Shown here: in pieces, positions 20,011 through 31,658 of the stretch
Position numbering within the stretch: position 1 is the first letter of the stretch
Layout of the letters: each line of letters begins with the position of its first letter
Assembly: GCA_014905825.1 (NCBI GenBank)
Contig: JACGCN010000008.1
Span: 248,001 to 312,000, forward strand
Origin: Lyophyllum atratum
Lineage: Eukaryota > Basidiomycota > Agaricomycetes > Agaricales > Lyophyllaceae
DNA length: 64,000 nucleotides
Direction: 5' to 3'
Notes under the pieces: generated by a model
Told to the model about the DNA's origin: nothing
The model's database searches: none
What the model saw: the letters and a program-made list of their open reading frames with translations, nothing else
Translations under genes and position numbers: made by a program

Positions 20011-21790
20011 GGAGGATGGTGAAATTCAACTATCTAGTGCAACTATCTCCCAGATACAGTGGATGGTGAAATTCAACTATCCTCTACAGACGGAGGATGG
20101 TGAAATTCAACTATCCCCTACACACGGAGGATGGTGAAATTCAACTATCCCCTACGTACGGAGGATGGTGAAATTCAACTATCTAGTGCAACTATCTCCT
20201 ACGTACGGAGGATGGTGAAATTCAACTATCCCCTACGTACGGAGGATGGTGAAATTCAACTATCCCCTACACACGGAGGATGGTGAAATTCAACTATCCC
20301 CTACGTACGGAGGATGGTGAAATTCAACTAAATTCAACTATCTCCTACGTACGGAGGATGGTGAAATTCAACTATCCCCTACACACGGAGGATGGTGAAA
20401 TTCAACTATCCTCTACGTACGGAGGATGGTGAAATTCAACTATCCCCTACACATGGAGGATGGTGAAATTCAACTATCCTCTACGTACGGAGGATGGTGA
20501 AATTCAACTATCCCCTACACACGGAGGATGGTGAAATTCAACTATCTAGTGCAACTATCTCCTACGTACGGAGGATGGTGAAATTCAACTATCCCCTACA
20601 CACGGAGGATGGTGAAATTCAACTATCCTCTACGTACGGAGGATGGTGAAATTCAACTATCCCCTACGTACGGAGGATGGTGAAATTCAACTATCTAGTG
20701 CAACTATCTCCCAGATACAGTGGATGGTGAAATTCAACTATCCCCTACGTACGGAGGATGGTGAAATTCAACTATCCCCTACAGACGGAGGATGGTGAAA
20801 TTCAACTATCCCCTACGTACGGAGGATGGTGAAATTCAACTATCCCCTACACACGGAGGATGGTGAAATTCAACTATCCCCTACGTACGGAGGATGGTGA
20901 AATTCAACTAAATTCAACTATCCCCTATGTACGGAGGATGGTGAAATTCAACTATCTCCTACGTACGGAGGATGGTGAAATTCAACTATCCCCTACACAC
21001 GGAGGATGGTGAAATTCAACTATCCCCTACACACGGAGGATGGTGAAATTCAACTATCCCCTACACACGGAGGATGGTGAAATTCAACTATCCTCTACGT
21101 ACGGAGGATGGTGAAATTCAACTATCCCCTACGTACGGAGGATGGTGAAATTCAACTATCTAGTGCAACTATCTCCCAGATACAGTGGATGGTGAAATTC
21201 AACTATCCCCTACGTACGGAGGATGGTGAAATTCAACTATCCCCTACAGACGGAGGATGGTGAAATTCAACTATCCCCTACGTACGGAGGATGGTGAAAT
21301 TCAACTATCCCCTACAGACGGAGGATGGTGAAATTCAACTATCCCCTATGTACGGAGGATGGTGAAATTCAACTATCCCCTACACACGGAGGATGGTGAA
21401 ATTCAACTATCCCCTACGTACGGAGGATGGTGAAATTCAACTAAATTCAACTATCCCCTACGTACGGAGGATGGTGAAATTCAACTATCTCCTACGTACG
21501 GAGGATGGTGAAATTCAACTATCCCCTACACACGGAGGATGGTGAAATTCAACTATCCCCTACACACGGAGGATGGTGAAATTCAACTATCCCCTACACA
21601 CGGAGGATGGTGAAATTCAACTATCTAGTGCAACTATCTCCTACGTATGGAGGATGGTGAAATTCAACTATCTAGTGCAACTATCTCCTACGTGCGGAGG
21701 ATGGTGAAATTCAACCATCTCCTACAGATGGAGGATGGTGAAATTCAACCATCTCCTCCATACAGAGGATAGTTGAGTCAAACTATCTCC
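20011..21790 (+). repeat. Right terminal array of 34-bp repeats, ~50 copies, with higher-order structure
   Basis: The core GGAGGATGGTGAAATTCAAC is followed by TATCCCCTA and a variable hexamer (ACGTAC, ACACAC or ACAGAC), giving a 34-bp period. A variant block with CTAGTGCAACTATCTCCCAG occurs near 20033, 20694 and 21157, and an AACTAAATTCAACTA junction near 20325, 20900 and 21435, so blocks of roughly 460-660 bp have themselves been duplicated. Units become degenerate after 21640. No coding frame is meant here. Confidence 0.95.
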
Positions 21791-22840
21791 CACCACTATT
21801 GACAGCATTTAATTTCAATATGAAGGACAGTTAAATTGAACTATCCAATCAGAGCAGATTAGACGTCATAGCCAAACTGGAGATGGGTAAATTGAACTAT
21901 TATTAGGGTGTGAAGACGGTGAAAACAAATCGTCCTTTGTTGGCATTTGTGGCAGAGTGTATGGTTATGATGCAGCAGGCCGTATCATGTTTATGCAGCC
22001 CGCTGTATGTGTCTCTAACATTATTCAACTTTTCCCTACACCGGTTCTCCGAAAACATCAGTTGTGGTGCGGTTTCGAGTGCGGTTCACTCAGCCACTGC
22101 GACTTTTGCAGGATTGCAAATTGACTGGACAAAGAAATAAAAGCGATGGACAGTCAGTTGGAATATCGAGCGCAGCGCGAGACATAAACGCGGCACTTGG
22201 TGGCGCTACTAAGTTCTGCATTTTCGTGGCTCACCACTCGATCTCCCTGTTTCATTCATCCCATTTCGTATATCTTCGTTCTATTACCACTTGCTTACCA
22301 TTTCACACCTTCCTTATTCGATTTCTATTTTAGTTATACAATGTACCTAATCAATAGTCGATAATGCAGCACCTCGCGCGATTGCGAGGGTCAACGTGAG
22401 CGCTGCGGGCCCGCTCATTCTAACGTGGATGGCAGCCCATCAGGATTGATCGGATACGCGCAACGCTCAAATCTGCTCAAATCCACGCGCGTAAGTTCAG
22501 CTCGACGAAGTGTTAATCGCACAGGCGCATTTCCCGATTCTGTAGCTATGCCTTATGGCCTCAACCAATGGATTACTCCTTGCCTTGAGACTGCCAGATT
22601 GGACCCTTGAAACTCACATCTCACTCGTCTTTAAGATATAAAAAATCGGTCTTGTAGAAATTACCTCTTCATCGAAAGGAGCATTGCTACAGGAGGAGTG
22701 AAAAAGACTGATCAATATTGACCCGCACGGTACGGCTCAGTGAACTGCATCATTGGTCACTGTGAATGCTCAGTGAACTGCATCATTGGTCACTGTGAAT
22801 AATTGTCGGGTCATCAACGTTCAACATCGATAATCTCGTC
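21791..22840. other. Right end of KDZ element and flank; no gene seen
   Basis: Degenerate relatives of the 34-bp unit (AGTTAAATTGAACTATCC; GGGTAAATTGAACTATT) continue to about 21905 and mark the probable element end. The remainder has no supported coding frame. A perfect tandem duplication of ~33 bp (CTCAGTGAACTGCATCATTG...) lies at 22735-22800. Confidence 0.6.
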
Positions 22841-23092
22841 GTGATAGAGCGCCTGGCTGCGACGACTAGCTACAGAAGCTATCGTAGGTGTTACATGACT
22901 AGATATGCAATCTCAGATATGTATGAGAAATTGTGCGCGGCTGCAGACGCATGTATCCTGAAGGAGAAACCCCTACCAACTGTTTTGCGCTGGGCATATC
23001 TCGAGATTAGTGCCCTATCTTTACCAGGGTGATGGACATGACTGCCTCATATCATTCAAGGCTTGGCCCATGTCCTCTTGTCCTAATCTAAT

Positions 23093-24484
23093 TTAGTCAT
23101 GCCGAAACGACGAAATGGGAAACGGACGTACTTCTTCGAACAAATATCGTAGGTTCTGCATGCCTTCGCGTGCAGCACTGAGGGTGTTGACAACTACCTC
23201 GCCAACGGACTCGTCCGGCTTTCGCAGTGGCCAGCGCGCACTGGCAACGGGGATGTTATCCCTGACCTCGTACCAGTGTTCAAGCGCTGTTTGTGCCGTT
23301 GGGCGCTTCCGAAAATCTCGCGTCATCATGATACCAATCAGGCTGTCCAAGAATTCAAGTCCGAGGTATTTCTAAATGAGCGTGAGGCGTGCGCAACCGT
23401 TGAAACATGGGGCAACGTACTTTCTTGAACTGCTTCAGAATGACGTTTCCCACCGTGAATACATCGAGCTTATAGTGATCAAAGGGTATATGAGTCGTGG
23501 CGAGCTCAGGTGGATCGTTGTCACGTCCACCAAGACCTTTTATGATGGGCGAACCGCCAGGTGAGAAACGGACTGCGTTGTCAAAGTCAATAATATAGTA
23601 TCGGACAGGATGGTCAATTCGCGAAAGTGGTCTTAGATGCTCGTAGCCGTTCGGAGCGTAGCATTTCGTTGCAAAATGCCATCCTTGTGGAATGATAGGA
23701 CTGGCATCCATCATTATATTGATGGTGGTAAGATCCCTGTGCGGCATTGTCAATTTGGCTACAATGAAAATGCAACAAGGAAATCGTACGCATGGGCGAC
23801 AAGGTGGCTGTGCATGAAAGCCATACCCTGCAAAGCGTCGTTTGTAAAATGCAACCTGTACCACCAGCTTGGCACGCACCTCCAATATTTGTGTAACAAA
23901 ATCCACGACCTCCCCACGCGCTCCAAAATCGGGGTTATTGAAAGCTCGAAGAACCGGCATGACCATGTAACTGACTTCCGGATCTTCTGGGTCTCGAAAG
24001 TCATCCAATACCGGAGCGCAGTGATTTTTCGAGTCCTGATGAGACGCCAGGTATCGTGCAATAGCCACCTCGTCCGTGATCTTGGTGATCCTCTTGATAC
24101 AGACATGATGGTCATCTTGTAATCTTCGAGCGTCGAGAACCATGTAAACCTGACTTGTCAGAGAAAATTCAGACGTCGTAGAATCAAGGCAAGAAAAGGC
24201 CGCTCAACCACTATTCCGTGCGCATCCTCACAATAAACGGGATTCTTTTCCGCCCCTGGCATCTTCCATGAAGCAGTCCACTGCGGATGGTAGCGTGGAC
24301 GTAGTTGGTACCCCTTCTCCATGAGAAAATAGTATCGATTGCGCCATGGCTCTTCCCATGCCTTGAGTTTCGCGGGGTAAGCGTAGTTGCTTATGAGCTC
24401 CCAGACGGATGGTGGAGACTTCCTGCCTGATCCTGACGGTAGCAGAGGATGGCTAATCTGCGTTGGAGATGAGAGGGATGACAT
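23093..24484 (-). CDS. Fungal protein-kinase-like protein, copy 1
   Basis: Five or six exons give about 380 aa from ATG 24484 (MSSLSSPTQISH). The N-terminal part has the GYQLRPRYHPQW block common in agaricomycete kinase-like families. The catalytic domain has the ATP-binding Lys in VCIKRITK, a catalytic loop read across an intron as VAH-A-DLTTINIMM (HAD instead of HRD, Asp and Asn kept) and a metal-binding YYIIDFDNAVRF (DFD instead of DFG). The C-terminal lobe carries FRKRPTAQ. Introns: GTGGTT..GTCAG (63 nt), GTGCGT..TTGCAG, GTACGA..CACAG and GTACGT..TTTAG. A last intron near 23150 could change the extreme C-terminus. Function is unknown; phosphotransfer is possible because Lys, Asp and Asp are kept. 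Confidence 0.75.
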
Positions 24485-24791
24485 GCAGTAGGAAGTGTGC
24501 TATATCCGTGATGATACTCAGAACGAAGAAGCCGAAACGTATCCGACATATCGATGCCAGATCCAAACCAAGTCGGAACATGCCTCGAGGCGCACCGGTG
24601 ACCTGATCCAATCTCATTCATCATCTAATCACCATCAGCGGAACTCCGAACATGACCGTTACGCCCACTCAACGGTGGGGACGTCGATACCAAGACCCCT
24701 CTACCATGAGGCTTTTGCAGGGAATATTTAATGGTACAACTGACATAAAGCCCCTCCTTTCTACCAGAATTCGCATTTTCCTCGCCTCACC
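24485..24791. promoter_or_regulatory. Divergent promoter of module 1
   Basis: This 307-bp gap lies between kinase and membrane-protein starts. A block before the plus-strand ATG (ATGAGGCTTTT, a TTTAA/TATAACTGA-like stretch, GCATTTTCCTCGCCTCA) is conserved in all three modules. Confidence 0.6.
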
Positions 24792-25818
24792 ATGGACCAG
24801 TCATCGAATATCTTCGCCTACATCACTGGGACAATTGCTCTCTTTGGTAGCATTACCTCCATGGTCTTTTACTGTCGCAACTATTTCCCAAGTGTGCGGA
24901 TGATAGTTTTACAAGAAGTTTATAAAGGGACGAAAGAATACTACGAAATAGTACGAGGGGAAGGCCTCGTTCCGCACTCATACGCCGAACATGTCGAGGT
25001 CGATCTCAAGGAGTCCGTCCTCTGTCATTCTCAAGAATGATGGAATATAATTTTGATCCCTTACACAGGCTGGAGCACGCGATGATTACACTTCGAGAGG
25101 CTACGTGGAAGTGTAGGACCTCAGTTCAGGAGATCATTGCGGCTTTTCAAGGCTTGTCCACAATGATTGGGAGGGTCATCTCACAAGTTGAAGACTTACG
25201 AGATGGAGTTATTGTGCGCGCTCATATCACTCAACTTTGTTGAAGCCGCCAGCTCATTGTCCATATATATCAGACGGTTAGCGAGGAGCAAAGGAGAGCT
25301 CGGAGGCAGGTGGATCCTACCACACAAGACGATTCCGGTTCCTGCGTCCCGATAGTCGCCATCAACGGTTCAGGTATGGCTTCTATGCATTGCAGACTCC
25401 TGTGCTCACAAAAACATTGCCAGCTTGCGAGCCTGCTGCCCATGGCAGCAGCATTTTGTCGTTTTTACCAGTCATAAATATTCCCAGCATACCAGGCTAT
25501 GAAGCGCGATCGCTTGTGACAGGTGAGAGAACCATTAATGAGGCAGCTCGACCAGCCCTGAAATCCGATCCTTCATAAGGTCTTCTGTCATATGGCGATA
25601 GGGAAAATGTCCAGGTGTCTACGCTGCAGCCTACCTCTGGCTCTGACACGGCAAGCACAGCAGAAACTCTCGTCGACAGGTCCTCTGCTATGAGAGCCCT
25701 TCCCATTTGGCTTTCCTTCAAACGATGGGGGTGGCTCATGACGAAGGCGAAGCCTGGGGACGTCGAATCCGGTCCGATCCAGGACGATGTTGTTTCCAAT
25801 AGTGCCGTCGCCACTTGA
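24792..25818 (+). CDS. Small membrane-anchored coiled-coil protein, copy 1
   Basis: The protein starts MDQSSNIFAYITG with one hydrophobic segment (residues ~8-27, IFAYITGTIALFGSITSMVF), then an amphipathic region (VRMIVLQEVYKGTKEYYEIV), a helical exon 2 (EHAMITLREATWK..IIAAFQGLSTMIGRV), an Arg/Glu-rich exon 3, and a C-terminal exon ending VVSNSAVAT. Introns that keep the frame open in all three copies: GTCCGT..ACACAG near 25015-25068, GTGCGC..TTGAAG near 25217-25248, GTATGG..TGCCAG near 25372-25424, GTGAGA..CATAAG near 25524-25579. It is divergent from the kinase gene. I know no family. Conservation of the pair suggests a kinase partner or membrane anchor, which is inference. Confidence 0.65.
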
Positions 25819-27049
25819 GGCTGCCAGCGGTGCTGATAACTTATGTTCTCGAGTTCCTTTGCTTGTACCATGCCATGCCTCTGCTTGTCTTCACCTCGTT
25901 GCGCTGTGTTTATCGATTCTACGGACATCGCATTCCTCTCCCTGTTTCAAACGATGTCCTCTTTGGATAAGCGACGCTTTTCCGCAGCCTTATACCCGTC
26001 GATCCGTGCGTATATATTCTCATCGCCCTTGGGCATGTGAAAGGTGTTCAGGACTTTGTTAGTTTCCAGAACAGTAAATGACGAATGGGAGCTGCCGCTG
26101 CTGCTCATGTCCGTTGCTTATGGGCGGCAGGGTTCCAGTCAATTGGTCTTGTTCGACCTGGAAACCTGATGCCGAACACTCGTCGGTGAGTCCTCATCCC
26201 CTTGTGGACTTAGGTGGACCCATAACTGAAATTCGGACATGTCACCCTAGAGGCTTGCACCCTCGTGTCCTTGTGTCACGCTGGAAGTCGCGTAGTGCAT
26301 CACTCCGTTCTACCCCGAAGCGAGGACGCCGATCAATGATTTCACCCCCTTCTGTGGACGTTGCTTCAAAGATTCTCATCAAGGCATCATCCGAATCGAC
26401 CCATCAATACAAGGCATCTAGCTCAGAGGATCACACCCCGGTCATTTATATTCTGTGCTTTCCACGGCATTTCAAACTCAACCAGATATCATAGGAGAAG
26501 CGGCTTGTCGCGTGCTGTGATCTGCTCTTCGTAGTCCCCGGCTTGTAGGGCTGCTCTGTCTGTCTGGCTTGTGATATCGCCACCCAGGCACTGTTGCAGC
26601 CGGAGGATCGAGTAGAAGGCTATATATCGCCCATATTTATGTCTTTGTAGGGTCTTTCCTGCAATTATATCGAATATACAGTTATGCTCTCTGTGTGTTT
26701 CCTTCACCGTCAAATGAAGAGTAAAGTATAACACCTCCCAGGCAGTGAACTTGACTCTAATCCTCATGCATCGCTCTCCACGTCCCATGCTAGCATTATC
26801 TACGTTACGAGGACATATCGCCTCTCCCAGATCCCCCGAATAGCTGGTATGTTAATCTGTGTCTTTATGTTGGACATAACGCACCCCAATATTAGAGACC
26901 TCCATCTTCCTCCCATCCTTGTGCATTTAGCCCTTTTTCCGACATGACTTGGTCCGCCGACACGAAATTGTATGGATACTTCCTTGTGTCGGTTTAGAGG
27001 ATGATGTTCGTTAACGCGGTGGTCGATCGTGCTTGGGTCCATTGTGAAT
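25819..27049. other. Distal part of module 1, no supported gene
   Basis: A stretch reading KRRFSAALYPSIRAYIFS on the plus strand (about 25965-26020) is recognisable in all three modules (near 30227 and 34500) but has no clear gene structure. It may be the 3' UTR of the preceding gene or a decayed exon. The remainder to 27049 is non-coding as far as I can see. Confidence 0.5.
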
Positions 27050-27432
27050 GATGAATGATTGGGGGGTCATCAAGATCGACATTTTCGTCCTGACAGAGCT
27101 CACGGCTGCAACGCTTATCTACGAGTACTATCGTGCTTTACATAACCGGATATGCAATCTCAGACCAGCGCACGGGGAATCGTGCGCGGCTGCTGGTACA
27201 TGTACGAGTAAACGAGAAACCGCTAACCATTGGGTTGCCCTGATCATATCTCAAACTCAGCGCTCTTTATGAAGGTGGTAACCTCGACTACTTCATGTCA
27301 TTCAGGGGTTGGCCCATCTTCTGTTGTCCTGGACAAATTTAGTTATGGCGAAACAACGAAATGGCCAACACACTCACTTCTTCGAAGAGATATCGTAGGC
27401 TGTGCATGCCTTCGCGTGCAGCAGTGAGGGTG

Positions 27433-28730
27433 TTAACAACTACCCTCGCCAACGGACTCGTCCGGCTTTCGCAGTGGCCAGCGCGCACTGGCAACGGGGA
27501 CGCTATCTCTAACCTTATACCAATATTCAAGCGTCGCTTGTGCCGTTGGGCGCTTTCGAAAATCTCGCGTCATCATGACGCTAATTAGGCTGTCCAAGAA
27601 TTCAAGCCCGAGGTATTTCTAATTGAGTGTGAGCTGGGGCCAACTGTTATAACATGGGGCAACGTACTTTCCTGAACTCCTTTAAAATGACATTTCCCAC
27701 CGTGAATACGTCGAGCTTATAGTGGTCGAATGGTAGATGTGTCGTGGAGAGTTCAGGAGGATCGCTGTCACGTCCACCAAGACCTCTTACGATGGGCGAC
27801 TCGCCGGGTGAGAAACGGACTGCGTTGTCAAAGTCAATAATATAGTATCGGACAGGATGGTCGATTCGCGGAAGTGGCCTGAGATGTCCGTATCCGTTCG
27901 GCGCGAAGCAAGGACTTGCGAAATGCCATCCTTGCGGAATAATAGGGCTGGCGTCCATCATTATATTCACAGTAGTAAGATCCCTGAGCCAGGTCATCAG
28001 TGGAGCGAACACGAAGGTGGAGGAAGTCGTACCCATGAGCCACGAAGTGGCTATGCAAGAAAGCCATGCCCTAAAAAGTCTTGTTTGGAAGATGTTCTAC
28101 TCAGGTCATGAACTGGGTACACACCTCCAATATCTGTGTAATGAAATCCACAACCTCCCCGCGTGCTCCAAAATCTGGGTCATTGAAATCTCGAAGAAGC
28201 GGCGTGACCATATAGCTAACTTGTGGGTCTTCTGGGTCTTGAAAGTCGTCTAACACGGGAACACAGTGGTTTCTTGAATCCTGACGGGATGCCAGGTATC
28301 GTGCAATCGCCACCTCGTCCGTGATCTTCGTGATCCTCTTGATACACACCTGCCTGTCATCTTGTAGTCTCCGGGCGTCGAGGACCATGTAAACCTAACT
28401 TGTCAGGATAAATTAAGACCCCGTAGAATTCGATGGAAGAAAAGGCCTCTCAACTACTATGTCGTGCGCATCCTCACAATACGTGGGGTTCTTTTTCGTC
28501 CCCGGAATCCTCCACGAAGCAGTCCACTGAGGGTGGTAGCGTGGACGGAGTTGGTATCCCTTCTCCATTAGAAACTCGTATCGATCGCGCCATGGCTCTT
28601 CCCATGCCTTGAGCTTCGCGGGGTAAGCGTAGTTGGTTATGAGCTCCCAGGCTGACGGCGGAGAGTTCCTGCCTGAGCCTGCCGGTAGCAGAGTATGGAT
28701 AGTCTGTGTTGGAGATGAGTGGGATGACAT
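27433..28730 (-). CDS. Fungal protein-kinase-like protein, copy 2, C-terminally frameshifted
   Basis: It has the same exon layout as copies 1 and 3, starting MSSHSSPTQTIH at 28730. The catalytic-loop junction reads VAH-G-DLTTVNIMM (HGD), and the activation segment again has DFD. An extra base in the C run at 27443-27445 (ACCCTCGCC where copies 1 and 3 have ACCTCGCC) shifts the frame and ends the protein at GEGSC, about 35 residues early. This falls after the kinase fold, so activity may survive. The original C-terminal frame can still be seen downstream. Confidence 0.7.
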
Positions 28731-29049
28731 GCAATATGAAGGGTGCTATATCTGTGATACTCCGAACAAAGGAAGGCGGAACATAGCGATGGCAGATCCA
28801 AACCAAGTTTGGGCAAGCCTCGAGGCATACCAGTGAACCTAATCTAATCTCAATCTAATCTATCATCAGTGGCATCACCTGAACGTGACGCTGTCACGCA
28901 CTGCCAACCACTCAACGGGGATGCCAAATTAACATAACTACCAACGCCCCCTAACGCCCCCCGACCATGAGGCTTTTCTAGTGATTTAAACATATAACTG
29001 ACATGAAGTCCCACCTTCCTCCCAGAAATCGCATTTTCCTCGCCTCACC
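28731..29049. promoter_or_regulatory. Divergent promoter of module 2
   Basis: This 319-bp intergenic region contains the same conserved ATGAGGCTTTT / TATAACTGACATGAAG / CCTCGCCTCACC block as modules 1 and 3. Confidence 0.6.
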
Positions 29050-30079
29050 ATGGATCAACCATCGAATACCTTCGCTTACATCACTGGAGCAATTGCCCTC
29101 TTTGGTAGCCTCACATCCGTGGTCCTTTACTGTCGCAACTATTTCCCAAGTGTGCAGATGACAGTTTTACAAGAAGTCTACCAAGAAACGAAAGAATACT
29201 ACGAGATAGTACGACGGGAAGGCCTCGTGCCGCCCTCATACGCCGAACACGTCGAAGTTGATCTGAAGGAGTACGTCCCCTGTCGTTCTTAAGGATAGTG
29301 GAATATAGTTAAATTACCCACACCAGGCTAGAGTACGCGATGATTAGCCTTCTTGAGGCTACATGGAAGTGTAAGACCTCCTTACAGGAGATTACTGCGG
29401 CTTTCCAAGGCTTGTCCACAACCATCGCGAGGGTCGTCTCGAAAGTTAAACGGTTACGGGATAAGATTGTTGTACGCACACGCATCTCTTAACTGTCTTG
29501 AAGCCGCCAACTTATTGTCCCTATCTATCAGACAGTTAGCGAGGAGCAAAGGAGAGCTCGGAGGCAGGTCACGGTGGATTCCTGCATGCAAGACAATTCC
29601 GGTTCCGGCGTCCCGATGATAACCGTTCATGGTTTAGGTATGGCTTCTATCCGTTGCAGGCTCATATGCTCACACGATGATCGCCAGCTTGCGACTCTGT
29701 CGTCAGTGGCGGCATCTTGTCGTTTTTACCAGCCATAAACGTCCCGAGCAGACCCGGCTGCGAAGCACGATCGCTTGTGACAGGTAAGCGAACCGTTAAC
29801 CAGGCAGCTCGACATACATTGAAATCCGGTTTCTCATAAGGTTTTCTGTCATATGGCCATGGGGGAAATGACCAGGTGTCTGCGCCGCACCCTGCCTCTG
29901 GTTCTGACCCGGCAAGCACAACAGAAACTCTTGTCGGCCCGTCCTCTGGTTTGAGAGCCGTTCGCCTCTGGCTGCCCTTTAAACGATGGGGTTGGTCCAT
30001 GACAAAGGCGAAGCCTGGAGATGTCGAGTCATGTTCTATCCAGGACGATGGCGTCGCCAATAGTGACGTCGCCGCTTGA
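29050..30079 (+). CDS. Small membrane-anchored coiled-coil protein, copy 2
   Basis: It is colinear with copy 1: MDQPSNTFAYITG, a hydrophobic segment (FAYITGAIALFGSLTSVVLY), a Glu/Tyr-rich helix, and the terminal exon ending DDGVANSDVAA. The first donor is GTACGT, a better site than the GTCCGT of copy 1. The second exon (EYAMISLLEATWKC..) is conserved. In the third intron region (29465-29510) the acceptor TTGAAG is kept. It is divergent from kinase copy 2. No domain is recognised beyond the membrane segment and helices. Confidence 0.6.
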
Positions 30080-31360
30080 GTCTGCCGACGGTGCTGATAA
30101 CTCATGTTCCCGCATATCCTTTGCTTATACCATGCCATGCCTCTGCTTGTCTCCTCCTCGTTGCTCTGTGTATCGATTGTACCGACATCGCATTTTTCTC
30201 ACTATACCAAATCATGTCGTCTTTCGATAAGCGACGCTTTTCTCACAGCCTTATACCCCTCGATCTGTGCGTATATATTCTCATAGCCTTTTGGCACGTA
30301 AACGGTGTGCATTACTGAGTGAGTTTTCAGGAGATTAAATTATGAGCGGGAGCTGCCGCTGCTGCTCGCCTCCGTTCCTTATGGGCGGCAGGGTTCCATC
30401 CAATTGGCAATTCTTTTGTTCAACCTGGAAGCCTGATGCGGAACATTCCTCTGTGGGTCCTCATCCCTGCCTCATCCCCTTGTGGACTTAGATGGACCCA
30501 CATCTGAAATTCGGACATGTCATCCCAGAGACTTATCCTCGTGTCGTCGAGCCATGCTGGAAGTTGCACAATACATCCGAGTGCATCACTCCGTTCTATC
30601 CAGGAAACGAGGACGCTCAGTGATTGCACAACATTCTGATAGCTGTTGCTTCAAAGACCATCATCGATTCGTTGATCTGACGGCTTCTACCCTAGACTAC
30701 CCCCGCGGGTCTCCGTTCTATCACGCTTTGCACAGCATTGTGAACTCGACCAGGTTTTATGAGAGAAGCGGCTTGTCGGCTCCGATCTGCTCTTCGTGGT
30801 CCTCGCCTTGTAGGGCTTGTTTGTCTGGTTTGTGGTATCGCCACCCAGGCATTGTTGCAGCCGGAGGATTGAGTAGGAGGCATATGTCGCCCATGTTCAT
30901 GTCCTTGCAGGATCTATTATTTGATTATAATAAATATCCAGTCATGCCCTTCCTGTATATTTCTTACCGTCAAACGAAGACTAAAACATAGCACAGAGTT
31001 CTAGGCAGGGCTTAACCTTTCAAACTTGACTCTAGTCCTCATGCATATTGTGCGCAAGATTAGCTCTTGCACCGCTCTCCATGTCCGATGTTATCATTAT
31101 TTGGATTATGAAGGCATATCGCCTCTCGCAGATCCCCAGGACAGCTGGAATCTGTGTTATCATCTTAGACACGATGCCCCAAAACATCAGAGCCCCCCAT
31201 CTGACCCCCGTCGTTGTTCATTTGTGGCTTATTTTCCACTGTATTACTTGCTCTCCGACACGACGTTGTATATTTTTCCGTGTATGTTTATAGCATGATG
31301 TTCGTCGACGCTCATGCGTGGTGATCGATCGTAGCTCTGACTTGTTGCTTGTAGGTCATT
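30080..31360. other. Distal part of module 2, no supported gene
   Basis: It is homologous to 25819-27049. It keeps the KRRFSHSL block near 30227 and the GCCACCCAGGCATTGTTGCA marker near 30840. No gene model can be supported. Confidence 0.5.
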
Positions 31361-31658
31361 ATGAATAGTATTGTCGGGATAATCAACATCGACGAGCTCA
31401 TCGTGATAGAACTGCTGGCTGCAACGGCTAGATATGAGGACTATCGTAGAAGTGATATGACCAGGTATGCAATCTCGGATATGCGTTGCGAAACGTCTTG
31501 CTCGGCTGTTGGTACATGTACGAGTAAACGAGAAACTGCTAACAACTGTGTTGCGCTGAACATATCTCACTATCAGCGCTCACTCTTTATAAGGATGATG
31601 GACATGACTACCGCATGTCATTCAGGGTTTGACCCATGTTCTCTTGTCCTAATCGAAT

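Larger units (their letters stand above)
6680..21900. mobile_element. Composite KDZ-type DNA transposon with TET/JBP and chromatin-related cargo
   Basis: Arrays of related 34-bp repeats lie at both ends in opposite orientation (degenerate at 6715-7015, long and regular at 20011-21790). Between them are a KDZ transposase, a TET/JBP dioxygenase, an H3-tail-mimic/PHD-like protein and two coiled-coil proteins. Association of KDZ transposons with TET/JBP genes is established for basidiomycetes. The exact termini and target duplication were not found, so both limits are approximate. A GC-rich segment at 10880-11815 is probably nested. Confidence 0.7.

Noticed and set aside
20011..21790. Regular short direct repeats that look like a CRISPR array
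   Set aside because: There are no unique spacers: units abut each other and the variable part is only a hexamer. The context is eukaryotic and no cas genes are present. It is a minisatellite-type terminal array.
25497..25928. Minus-strand frames conserved in all three modules (also 29662-30138 and 34064-34408)
   Set aside because: They are antisense to the spliced last exons of the membrane-protein gene. Their conservation follows from the coding strand and the duplication.
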